5,016 bases of DNA from Nitrososphaera sp035547955 (GCA_035547955.1 DASZTR010000030.1:1-5016); one strand, 5' to 3'. Counted from the first letter of the stretch, positions 1 to 4,710 are shown. Numbers and translations: made by a program. The notes: generated by a model not told the origin, from the sequence alone.

Positions 1-218
1 TCCTTGTGCTTTTCAATTAGGCCTGCATTCTTTAGCTGATTTAGCCTTGTATAGTACTGCTTTTTTGAAAGTCCCACGATGGATGCCGTACGCAGCTCGG
101 ACCTCAGCCCGTCCTTGGCAAGCAGAAAAAGAGTTAAAGTATCTTTCCTTGATAGGGCCGCAAACAAGTCTGCGGCACTTTTCACCGATTCAGGCCCTGA
201 CAATATTTCAGTTGCCAT
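1..218 (-). CDS. Winged helix-turn-helix transcriptional regulator, N-terminal part (cut by left edge)
   Basis: An open frame on the minus strand starts with ATG at 216-218 and stays open to the window edge, giving 72 complete residues of a longer protein. The layout fits an archaeal ArsR-like winged helix: a first helix at about residues 14-23 (AADLFAALSR), a second at about 26-37, then a turn and recognition helix at about 51-66 (LSKKQYYTRLNQLKNAGL), followed by the first wing strand (IEKHK). Such proteins bind promoter DNA, often as dimers, and small single-domain versions are abundant in Thaumarchaeota. The start is supported by a TATA-like box 24 bp upstream, which would give a leaderless transcript, and by the absence of a better upstream ATG. 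The missing C-terminus could hold a dimerisation or sensor region, so the target and signal cannot be named. Confidence 0.8.
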   Translation of the reverse strand, partial: MATEILSGPESVKSAADLFAALSRKDTLTLFLLAKDGLRSELRTASIVGLSKKQYYTRLNQLKNAGLIEKHK

Positions 219-241
219 TATATGGTATACAATTATGCATA

Positions 242-249
242 CTTTTAAG
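242..249 (-). promoter_or_regulatory. TATA-like box of the winged-HTH gene
   Basis: On the minus strand the motif reads CTTAAAAG. Its centre is about 27 bp before the ATG at 218, which places the expected transcription start at or next to the start codon. A leaderless mRNA is typical of this group. The GC-rich 10-bp palindrome CGGCGCGCCG at 274-283 lies further upstream. Confidence 0.5.
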
Positions 250-340
250 CATTTCTGTACTTGCAGTCAAATGCGGCGCGCCGGCAACGGCTTTCTTCTT
301 CTTTTATTGAGCGTTAAGAATCTAGTGTATATGTAGTGGA

Positions 341-381
341 GGGGGTGGGATTTGAACCCACGAACCCCTAAGGGACGGGAT
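341..381. repeat. 41-bp perfect inverted repeat, left copy (3' half of tRNA-Leu(CAA))
   Basis: This stretch is identical in reverse complement to 4711-4751. It covers position 38, the 3' anticodon strand, the variable arm, the T arm and four bases of the acceptor. Identity stops at the intron boundary on one side and inside the acceptor stem on the other. Confidence 0.9.
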
Positions 382-445
382 CACTCATCTCGCTTTCGTG
401 ATTTGTTGCGAGAGTAAATGACGTGTCGCTTTGTGCGCATTTGAT
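382..445 (-). other. Canonical-position (37/38) intron of tRNA-Leu(CAA)
   Basis: The splice sites form a bulge-helix-bulge. Exon nucleotides 32-35 (CTCA) pair over four Watson-Crick bases with intron nucleotides TGAG (387-384). The 5' bulge is A36-G37 plus the first intron base, and the 3' bulge is TG plus A38. Inside the intron CTCGC and GCGAG can form a 5-bp hairpin near its 3' side. The intron has no open frame of note. Confidence 0.85.
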
Positions 446-540
446 CTTGAGTCCTGCGCGTTTGACCGGGCTTCGCTACCCCTCCACGCAAGCGCACATG
501 CCTTGCGTCTCTGTCCTTATTTCATGCTTGCGCCTCAAAG

Positions 541-546
541 TTAAAG
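541..546 (+). promoter_or_regulatory. TATA-like box of the zinc-ribbon gene
   Basis: TTAAAG, with an A-rich preceding base run (CAAAG), lies about 32 bp before the ATG at 576. Transcription would start roughly 5 nt before the start codon. The motif is short, so this is a moderate call. Confidence 0.35.
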
Positions 547-575
547 TGGCAGTTCATACAACCGTTAGTGAGAGA

Positions 576-722
576 ATGGCAAAACCCGAGACAGTGAACA
601 GGCTTTGCATAAAGTGTCACACAAAGACAGTGCATGAGGTTCGCGATAGGACCGTCGCAGGCACCAAGGTGGTGTGTACGGACTGCGGCTTTTCTCAAGT
701 CGTAACGAAACTTGAAACCTGA
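576..722 (+). CDS. 48-residue zinc-ribbon protein of unknown role
   Basis: The small protein starts MAKPETVNRLCIKC and has two CxxC pairs, Cys11/Cys14 and Cys34/Cys37, the second followed by Gly (CTDCG). Four cysteines on two knuckles about 20 residues apart are the hallmark of a structural zinc ribbon, of the kind found in small ribosomal, RNA polymerase-associated and rubredoxin-like proteins. The frame is open further upstream, to 423, but that extension overlaps tRNA-Leu(CAA) on the other strand and has no domain. The ATG at 576, just after a TATA-like box at 541-546, is therefore the likely start. The gene diverges from tRNA-Leu(CAA), with about 90 bp between them. His15 and His20 are near the first knuckle but are not needed to complete a Cys4 site. 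Binding of nucleic acid or a protein partner is plausible but is not shown by the sequence. Confidence 0.72.
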   Translation: MAKPETVNRLCIKCHTKTVHEVRDRTVAGTKVVCTDCGFSQVVTKLET

Positions 723-1135
723 ACTGATTTCACTGGATTTTGAATCATGGTATATGCATTTGTTCTTTAGACTTCCTCTCAATATTGTCCTCGTTGTGTC
801 ATTTTGCGCATGAGAGGGCGATAATAATGCAAAGCAAAAAGATCTACATTGCGATCAAACGCATGTGCTTCTCATATGCTAGTTAAAGACTTTATTCTTG
901 GATGCAATGGGTCGCTGTGGATCCGCATGGCATACTTATCATGACTGCAAGCGCTATGAAGCGCGAGATCACGCAATATTATTCCGCAGCGGCGATTAAG
1001 GTAGCATATGTGCAGTTTTGCAAAATAGCAGCCACGCAAGTATCAAATCCCAAAATGGGCTAGCGGATCATTGGGGCATCGAGCTCTTTTGAGCCTGTGT
1101 GTGTACCACGTCTGGCCACACCCAAAAGGCTAACC
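723..1135. other. Noncoding stretch between the zinc-ribbon and OB-fold genes
   Basis: There is no protein frame longer than about 20 codons with a credible start on either strand, no tRNA, and no strong hairpin followed by a T-run. Only small motifs are visible: a direct repeat AAGCGC around 949-964, an 11-nt hairpin CCCA-AAA-TGGG near 1050-1060, and a short TG run near 1097-1104. A small regulatory RNA or remote control sequence is possible but has no positive support. Confidence 0.5.
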
Positions 1136-1142
1136 TTTATTA
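1136..1142 (+). promoter_or_regulatory. TATA-like box of the OB-fold gene
   Basis: TTTATTA lies with its centre about 28 bp before the ATG at 1167, so transcription should begin within a few bases of the start codon. No Shine-Dalgarno site is seen, in line with leaderless translation. Confidence 0.55.
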
Positions 1143-1143
1143 C

Positions 1144-1155
1144 GAGAATATTCTC
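1144..1155. promoter_or_regulatory. Perfect 12-bp palindrome between TATA box and start codon (possible operator)
   Basis: GAGAATATTCTC is its own reverse complement over all 12 bases. It begins one base after the TATA-like box and ends 11 bp before the ATG. A dimeric regulator bound here would cover the initiation region, so repression by blocking polymerase is a reasonable inference. No second copy is present in this window, and binding is not shown. Confidence 0.4.
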
Positions 1156-1166
1156 ATCCTTCTGGC

Positions 1167-1454
1167 ATGAAGATAAGCGAACTGAAGCCAGGCATGCGCA
1201 ACGTCAGCGTCACCGCCAAGGTGGACTCTGTCGGCCAGCCAAGGACCGTTAACCTGAAGGCGGGCGGCACAAACACAGTAGCCGATGCCATAATCTCTGA
1301 CGACAGCGGCAGCATAAAACTATCTTTATGGGGCGACGACATTGACAGGATCCAGACCGGCGACAGGGTCTCTATAGAGAACGGCTACATCAACACGTTC
1401 AAGAACGAAAACAGCATCAGCGTTGGCAAGTTTGGCAAGCTGACCAAAGTCTAG
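1167..1454 (+). CDS. Single OB-fold ssDNA-binding protein (Sulfolobus SSB / SOSS-B type), tailless
   Basis: This 95-residue protein is nearly all OB fold. The segment LSLWGDDIDRIQTGDRVSIE (about residues 52-71) matches the LTLWG...G..V.IEN stretch known from Sulfolobus SSB. The pattern AIISDDSGSIKLSLW corresponds to the strand 2-3 region of RPA-like and SOSS-B proteins. Trp55, Tyr74 and Phe78 fall where Sulfolobus SSB has its DNA-stacking Trp56, Trp75 and Phe79, so the binding surface looks intact with one Trp to Tyr change. The expected role is coating single-stranded DNA in replication and repair. It ends right after the fold (KLTKV). It therefore lacks the flexible Gly/Arg-rich and acidic tail that recruits partners in the roughly 148-residue Sulfolobus protein. 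The start at 1167 is the first ATG after the TATA box. RNA binding by the same fold is an alternative. The gene is convergent with the PAC2-family gene, 44 bp away. Confidence 0.88.
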   Translation: MKISELKPGMRNVSVTAKVDSVGQPRTVNLKAGGTNTVADAIISDDSGSIKLSLWGDDIDRIQTGDRVSIENGYINTFKNENSISVGKFGKLTKV

Positions 1455-1498
1455 TCAGCTGATGCATAGATGCTCACATACATAAACGCAGCAGCCTG

Positions 1499-2296
1499 CT
1501 AGCTGATGTATCCCGTGTTGCGCGGCTTTGGAGGCTGCTGCTGTTGTTGCTGGCCTTCCGGGGTTAGCATGCCCCTCCCTGCCATCTGCTGCTCTATCGT
1601 CTGAATCAACATCTCGGTGTCTTTTGCGCGCTTTTCTAGGCTTGACATGTCCACACTGACCTTTATCATGGATAGGAGGGCTGCAAGCACCTCCTTGGAC
1701 GCCTTGGCGTCGACCACATAGCCTGACGTCTCGCCGAGCAGGCACGTTCCCTTTAGGCCGCGCAGTTTTGCTATACCAACAACAAGGCCGTTCATGCCGG
1801 TTATGCTGCCGCTGTCCATTAGGGACACTCCGTGCGCCGCAAAACTGCCGACAATGGATGGGTCAGTGGCGGTCCCAAAGACGCGGGGCTTGTCGACAAA
1901 GACGCCCGTGATGTATGCTGCAAGCGTGAACACCTGCTTTGCGCCAAGGTGCGCGCCAAAGTCGAGTATGTGCTCTGCAAGCGCGTATTCGGAGTCGGGG
2001 TTTGACGGCTGCGAGTCGCCTGTGAGCAGGAGCAGGCTGGTTTCTTTATCCTGCCATGAGAATATGCTGTTTTTCATGAGGTCTGCCGTGCCGTCGGTGC
2101 GTATCATCACCTGCGGCGGAAAAGAGCTCGAATAAATGTCTGCAATGTGCGTTGCATGAAGCTCCTGTATAAGATGGTCGACTGCCAGTTTGCCCACATA
2201 GCCAGAGCCGGGAAAGCCACACACAAGGTGGGGCTCAGTTGCAAACTTGGGCATCTCCTTGGTAGAATATACGAACTGGATCTCGCCGGCTGACAT
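1499..2296 (-). CDS. PAC2-family protein (proteasome assembly chaperone-like)
   Basis: The 265-residue protein fits archaeal PAC2-domain proteins in length. Recognisable stretches are HLVCGFPGSGYVGKLAVDHL (23-42), a GDSQPS turn near 93-98, and SITGMNGLVVGIAKLRGLKG (164-183) followed by CLLGETSGYVVDAKAS, the most typical part of the family. After the domain come a helical segment at about 214-242 that could form a coiled coil and a tail with six consecutive Gln and then prolines, ending GYIS. Family members help assemble proteasome alpha rings in eukaryotes. Archaeal PbaA/PbaB are relatives, but many archaeal PAC2 proteins have unproven roles. The tail is not a clear HbYX proteasome-docking end, because Tyr is third from last. 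An upstream in-frame ATG at 2362 is rejected because the TATA box at 2328-2333 lies after it. The start at 2296 follows that box by about 32 bp. Confidence 0.87.
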   Translation of the reverse strand: MSAGEIQFVYSTKEMPKFATEPHLVCGFPGSGYVGKLAVDHLIQELHATHIADIYSSSFPPQVMIRTDGTADLMKNSIFSWQDKETSLLLLTGDSQPSNPDSEYALAEHILDFGAHLGAKQVFTLAAYITGVFVDKPRVFGTATDPSIVGSFAAHGVSLMDSGSITGMNGLVVGIAKLRGLKGTCLLGETSGYVVDAKASKEVLAALLSMIKVSVDMSSLEKRAKDTEMLIQTIEQQMAGRGMLTPEGQQQQQQPPKPRNTGYIS

Positions 2297-2327
2297 GTAT
2301 GTGTATGTTTCCGTGCGGCAGTTGCTC

Positions 2328-2333
2328 TTTAAA
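2328..2333 (-). promoter_or_regulatory. TATA box of the PAC2-family gene
   Basis: The palindromic TTTAAA core, within CCTTTAAAGAGC on the minus strand, is centred about 34 bp before the ATG at 2296. A transcript would start roughly 8 nt before the ATG. This box decides the start, because the longer frame would need translation from upstream of it. Confidence 0.6.
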
Positions 2334-2430
2334 GGCTTTCCAAAAATACTTTGCCTGTGCAAATATGCGTCTTTTTTCTTGCACCCTGCGAGTTTTGCCG
2401 TTTTTTCTTTCTCTCTGTGAAAAGCCTATG

Positions 2431-2976
2431 TCAATCGTGTGGGTTGCCGGCGCCTGTGCCGTACATTCTGGCTAGAGTGGTGTAGACCTGACCTTCTGGA
2501 ACGCCAAAGAAAGAAAATGCTTCCAAAGTGCTAGCAGAGTATTGTTTTTGCCCTGACGTTGCCGCCACATATGCGTTTGACGCCTCTTCGAGGAGCCGCC
2601 TTGCGTGCACGTTCCACTCTGCGGCATCGCCTGCCTTGACGAGCGGAGCAAGCCCTGCAAACGCGGCGATCATGCCTATCCTATATTTCTGCAACTGCAT
2701 CTTTGCAGGATCTTTGTCTGCAAGCGATGGTACAAGCATGCAAATCTTGCTCTGATATTCGTCAAGGTTCTTGGCTATGCTGAACGTCTCGCCGAGCGCC
2801 GGCAAGCTTTTCCTTACGGCCTTGGCGTCCATCGACAGGCCCTCTTCGAAAACTCCGGACAGTGGCAAAAGTACAAAGTCGTTGGAGGTTATCCCGTCGC
2901 CGGCGAGAAATTTCCTGCACCTCCCTGTGGAAAGGTGCGCAATTATTGCAGCAAGTTTGACAGTCATTGTGTGCAT
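2431..2976 (-). CDS. Hypothetical protein, predicted soluble and helical, 181 residues
   Basis: I do not recognise this protein. Read from ATG at 2976 it has 181 residues. It has no CxxC pairs, no P-loop and no clear membrane span. The N-terminus (MTVKLAAIIAHL) is mildly hydrophobic but lacks a signal-peptide cleavage pattern. Residues about 44-112 are rich in helix-forming residues with evenly spaced Leu/Ile (for example LPALGETFSIAKNLDEYQ). About 98-112 is a hydrophobic helix (YRIGMIAAFAGLAPL). Residues 116-140 form an amphipathic helix with RRLLEEASNAYVAA. The C-terminus is Gly/Pro-rich. The frame is open back to 3063, but the TATA box at 3010-3017 lies within that part, so the start should be 2976 or the ATG three codons later at 2967. 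Codon use is GC-rich like the PAC2 gene next to it on the same strand. The 134-bp gap and separate TATA boxes suggest separate transcripts. Confidence 0.72.
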   Translation of the reverse strand: MHTMTVKLAAIIAHLSTGRCRKFLAGDGITSNDFVLLPLSGVFEEGLSMDAKAVRKSLPALGETFSIAKNLDEYQSKICMLVPSLADKDPAKMQLQKYRIGMIAAFAGLAPLVKAGDAAEWNVHARRLLEEASNAYVAATSGQKQYSASTLEAFSFFGVPEGQVYTTLARMYGTGAGNPHD

Positions 2977-3009
2977 ATGTATTATGTATTGGAAGTCCGC
3001 ATACCTGCG

Positions 3010-3017
3010 TATAAATT
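3010..3017 (-). promoter_or_regulatory. TATA box of the 181-residue hypothetical gene
   Basis: AATTTATA, within CCAATTTATACG on the minus strand, is close to the archaeal consensus. Its centre is about 37 bp before the ATG at 2976, so the transcription start would be near 2987 and the leader about 10 nt. Confidence 0.6.
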
Positions 3018-3254
3018 GGTTCGATTTGCATGATCCATTGCTTGCTTTTTTCTGATGCAACAACCATAATGACGCTGTGGTTGCAAGGCAATGTGAAAAT
3101 ATGTGTGCCAGTAGTACAGCTGATTTTAAAATTCGATTTCCTTGGGCGTCTATCTATAGGCCCACCCTTCAAATGTCAACAACAACACGCGCTTTCTTTC
3201 CAAATGCTATTTTACGAATGTGCATGTCCATGAAAAATGCTCATGCCGGCCGGA

Positions 3255-3536
3255 CTAGCGGCCGTCCGGGATGGCAATTTTTTTTGCATTATCTGCAAAA
3301 AATTCCAGCAGGACCATTGTGGCGCCTGCCTGATCAACCGTTAGGCTGACCAGCTTGCAGTCAAAAGCGCTCAGGATGAGCCACCAGTCGTCAAGCGTCT
3401 GCTCTTTTGTTATCTTGCTACGTTCTTTTGCCACAAACCTCTGGAATGGCCTAGTAAATGCAATGTCTGCTTGCTGCCTTTCAACAGCGTGGGCTTCTAC
3501 CAGCTTTTGGATCAACCCGTTTTCTACCCACAACAA
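3255..3536 (-). CDS. Small protein, possible partial winged helix; paralogue of 3729-4022
   Basis: The frame encodes up to 93 residues with TTG at 3536 as start. A second TTG follows at once, and there is no in-frame ATG or GTG between the upstream stop at 3566 and this point. The first part, LIQKLVEAHAVERQQADIAF, has the pattern of a recognition helix followed by a beta wing, and FTRPFQRFV follows. The second half is helical with a WW pair (DDWWLILSAF) and an amphipathic end (TMVLLEFFADNA). It aligns by eye with the next gene: LxxKLxEA, a later E, FTxxF, W, IL, F, LxxL. A run of eight A on the coding strand (3285-3278) encodes part of NAKKIAI and could slip. The usual first helices of a winged-HTH domain are absent, so this may be a shortened regulator, a lineage-specific fold or a 5'-decayed copy. 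Promoter candidates on the minus strand are weak (GGTTATTAAC near 3567). Confidence 0.55.
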   Translation of the reverse strand: MLWVENGLIQKLVEAHAVERQQADIAFTRPFQRFVAKERSKITKEQTLDDWWLILSAFDCKLVSLTVDQAGATMVLLEFFADNAKKIAIPDGR

Positions 3537-3728
3537 TTGCCAATAATGGCGATTAATAGGACGTTAATAACCATATGCGGTGCACAATCTAGATGAATCA
3601 TCAAGAGTCCGCGCTCGAATAAAGTCGTGCGTCATGCGCAAATACGGCTATATGGTTCCCTCCCCTAGACTCCACCAACCAGAGTCTCTGTAAGGTCCAA
3701 GCGCTGCATGAGGGTAGTTTATTATTAG

Positions 3729-4022
3729 TCAGCGCAAGTCGGCCGTGCCATGCTCGGCGTGGTTCAAGTAATAGTCCATCAAAATTACCATGGCTTCTAT
3801 CTCTTCGGGAGACAAATCTGCCAAGGAAGGCTCAAAATCTGCTAGGATTTCGCGCCAACCCTGATGTGTACCAACATTTGCAGTATTGCAATAGTATACC
3901 ATGCTGCAGAGGAGGTATCCACCAAAGGAACTAGTAAAGGTGAGCTCACCATCGCGTTTTTCAGCCACTTCCGCTTCTAGCAGTTTGTTAACCAGCCTGC
4001 TGACCGGTAGCATATAGCGCAT
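3729..4022 (-). CDS. Small protein, possible partial winged helix; paralogue of 3255-3536
   Basis: The frame encodes 97 residues from ATG at 4022; a second ATG at 4013 is possible. Residues 10-26 (LVNKLLEAEVAEKRDGE) match the recognition-helix and wing part of the regulator at the left edge of this window (RLNQLKNAGLIEKHKD), sharing N, L, A, E and K in register. The wing then reads LTFTSSFGGYL. The middle is Cys/Tyr-containing (CSMVYYCNTA). The C-terminal half has GWREILADF and the helix SPEEIEAMVILMDYYLNHAE. A strong TATA box at 4067-4073 supports expression from its own promoter with a leader of about 20 nt. No helices typical of the N-terminal part of a full winged HTH precede it, because the frame closes 12 codons upstream of the ATG. 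DNA binding is therefore an inference only. Similarity to the next gene downstream marks the two as a duplicated pair. Confidence 0.65.
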   Translation of the reverse strand: MRYMLPVSRLVNKLLEAEVAEKRDGELTFTSSFGGYLLCSMVYYCNTANVGTHQGWREILADFEPSLADLSPEEIEAMVILMDYYLNHAEHGTADLR

Positions 4023-4066
4023 TACAATGTCACAGTCTATTAACGCCCTTTAGCCAAAACTTGTGG

Positions 4067-4073
4067 TATAAAA
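4067..4073 (-). promoter_or_regulatory. TATA box of the 97-residue protein gene
   Basis: TTTTATA on the minus strand, preceded by CTCG, is centred about 48 bp before the ATG at 4022. The expected transcription start is near 4044, leaving a leader of around 20 nt with no Shine-Dalgarno site. Confidence 0.55.
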
Positions 4074-4298
4074 CGAGTATTTCAACTAAAAATTGCCATT
4101 ATGTTTGATACTTTATTACATTAAACTAGTCTAGCAGAACATTAGGTAAGCCTTGCAGCCGACTGCTGGCAAGAGCCGTCGTTGCGCGGCAAATGTCGTA
4201 CAAGGTCTTGGATTGATATATTCATGGCATTGTCATGTAATCGGATGGGATACTCTTATTCTTGATAATCTTGAAAATACTTTGAAGGAAACCTACAG

Positions 4299-4410
4299 CC
4301 GGCCCTTCAATCTGCAAGGAACTGCGACGGGGTCAGGTTATGGCCGGTCCAGACCGTTCCGTCTAATCAACACAACACCTGTCTCGACCTGCCTGGTCCC
4401 CTGATTTTTT
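4299..4410 (+). ncRNA. Candidate structured RNA ending in a T-run (tentative)
   Basis: CCGGCC (4299-4304) can pair with GGCCGG (4342-4347). As an alternative, CGGTC (4345-4349) pairs with GACCG (4352-4356) across two bases. GGGG and CAGG (4329-4337) can pair with CCTG and CCCC (4392-4401), immediately followed by TGA and six T (4405-4410), as at an archaeal transcript end. A TATA-like string near 4215-4221 could serve as promoter. No known RNA family is recognised, and the pairings compete with one another, so this is a weak call. Confidence 0.2.
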
Positions 4411-4423
4411 CTACTGCATTACT

Positions 4424-4438
4424 TCTCTCTCTCTCTCT
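4424..4438. repeat. CT dinucleotide run
   Basis: Fifteen bases of alternating T and C lie 34 bp beyond the 3' end of tRNA-Thr. They are followed by an alternating AT/CA stretch that includes the palindromes CATATG and GTATAC. This is a simple-sequence tract with no evident function. Confidence 0.85.
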
Positions 4439-4471
4439 AAATATACACACATATGTATACGTGAAGAAAAG

Positions 4472-4545
4472 AGCCTTGGGTGGGATTTGGACCCACGACC
4501 TCTACCTTACCAAGGTAACGCTCTACCAGGCTGAGCTACCAAGGC
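4472..4545 (-). tRNA. tRNA-Thr (anticodon GGT)
   Basis: On the minus strand the acceptor GCCTTGG (4545-4539) pairs with CCAAGGC (4479-4473). The D stem is GCTC/GAGC, the anticodon stem TTACC/GGTAG has one T-G closing pair, and the T arm is GTGGG-TCCAAAT-CCCAC. The loop TTGGTAA puts anticodon GGT at 4511-4509, which reads ACC and ACU codons. The discriminator base is T, the usual one for archaeal tRNA-Thr. It is 74 nt long with no intron and no encoded CCA. A T-rich CTTTTCTTC on the minus strand directly after it may end transcription. Confidence 0.95.
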
Positions 4546-4570
4546 TCAACGTTCAACAAAACGTGAGGGT

Positions 4571-4580
4571 TTGATTAAGG
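4571..4580 (-). promoter_or_regulatory. Probable TATA box of tRNA-Thr
   Basis: CCTTAATCAA on the minus strand is centred about 30 bp before the tRNA 5' end. It forms half of a divergent promoter region of 88 bp shared with tRNA-Leu(TAA). Confidence 0.4.
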
Positions 4581-4600
4581 TATCGAAGGCGCAGCCAAGA

Positions 4601-4608
4601 TTTAATTA
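4601..4608 (+). promoter_or_regulatory. TATA box of tRNA-Leu(TAA)
   Basis: TTTAATTA is centred about 30 bp before the tRNA 5' end at 4634, a standard archaeal spacing. It is preceded by the purine-rich AAGA. Confidence 0.6.
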
Positions 4609-4659
4609 CTGATTGCACATCTCTGCGCTGTGCGCGGGGGTTGTAGAGCCCGGCCAAAT

Positions 4660-4681
4660 AGGAAAAACAGCAGTCTTGGAG
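4660..4681 (+). other. Non-canonical D-arm intron of tRNA-Leu(TAA)
   Basis: This is a 22-nt insertion between mature positions 23 and 24. CCAA (4654-4657) pairs with TTGG (4676-4679) as a 4-bp central helix. It is flanked by 3-nt bulges ATA (4658-4660) and AGA (4680-4682). Cutting after the second base of each bulge restores a D stem of three Watson-Crick pairs. The outer and inner helices are weak, so this is a relaxed bulge-helix-bulge. The boundary could shift by one base without changing the product. Confidence 0.8.
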
Positions 4682-4695
4682 ACGCGGGACTTAAG

Positions 4696-4710
4696 ATCTC
4701 ATAATGGGTT
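4696..4710 (+). other. Canonical-position (37/38) intron of tRNA-Leu(TAA)
   Basis: This 15-nt insertion follows G37 (4695). Exon CTTA (positions 32-35) pairs with intron TGGG (4705-4708) using two G-T wobbles. The bulges are A36-G37 plus the first intron base, and TT plus A38. Removal closes a perfect 5-bp anticodon stem. Confidence 0.82.

Larger units (their letters stand above)
337..485 (-). tRNA. tRNA-Leu (anticodon CAA) with a 64-nt intron
   Basis: On the minus strand the acceptor 5' arm GGAGGGG (485-479) pairs perfectly with CCCCTCC (344-338), with discriminator A at 337, as expected for Leu rather than Ser. The D stem is GCG/CGC (476-474 / 460-458) with the GG pair in the D loop. The T arm is GTGGG-TTCAAAT-CCCAC, and there is a class II variable arm CCC-TTA-GGG. 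The anticodon CAA is at 449-447, so it reads UUG codons. An intron of 64 nt (445-382) sits after position 37. Removing it gives an 85-nt mature tRNA. No CCA is encoded. The anticodon stem CAGGA/TCCCG has one A28-C42 mismatch. A weak AT-rich promoter candidate lies near 515-523. Confidence 0.93.
4075..4471. other. Region without a convincing protein gene
   Basis: The left part (about 4075-4150) is AT-rich with several TATA-like strings. A plus-strand frame from TTG at 4153 to 4404 gives 83 residues, but its composition is irregular and no domain is seen, so I do not call it. The part from about 4290 to 4410 has GC-rich self-complementary segments ending in a T-run (separate entry). A CT run lies at 4424-4438. 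Confidence 0.5.

Noticed and set aside
423..575. N-terminal extension of the zinc-ribbon frame to 99 residues
   Set aside because: It overlaps the tRNA-Leu(CAA) gene on the other strand, has no domain, and lies upstream of the TATA-like box at 541-546.
1794..2135. Plus-strand frame of 113 codons
   Set aside because: It is the antisense shadow of the PAC2-family gene, with irregular composition and no domain.
2297..2362. 22-residue N-terminal extension of the PAC2-family protein
   Set aside because: The TATA box at 2328-2333 lies inside it, and the PAC2 domain does not need it.
2605..3033. Plus-strand frame of 142 codons
   Set aside because: It is the antisense shadow of the 181-residue gene. 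Cys/Arg-rich composition and no motif argue against it.
2977..3063. 29-residue N-terminal extension of the 181-residue protein
   Set aside because: A strong TATA box at 3010-3017 falls within it, so the transcript should start later.
2762..3172. Minus-strand frame of 136 codons
   Set aside because: It is in another frame over the start of the 181-residue gene and its promoter, with non-coding-like composition.
3250..3285. CCGGAC/GTCCGG hairpin with an eight-T run as a terminator
   Set aside because: It would serve a plus-strand transcript, but the T-run lies within the minus-strand coding sequence and no plus-strand gene precedes it.
3667..3687. AGACTC/GAGTCT hairpin after the 97-residue gene as a terminator
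   Set aside because: No T-run follows on the minus strand, and six-base inverted repeats are expected by chance.
4153..4404. Plus-strand frame of 83 codons in the gene-free region
   Set aside because: It has a TTG start, no domain, odd composition and no nearby well-spaced TATA box. A structured RNA is at least as likely.
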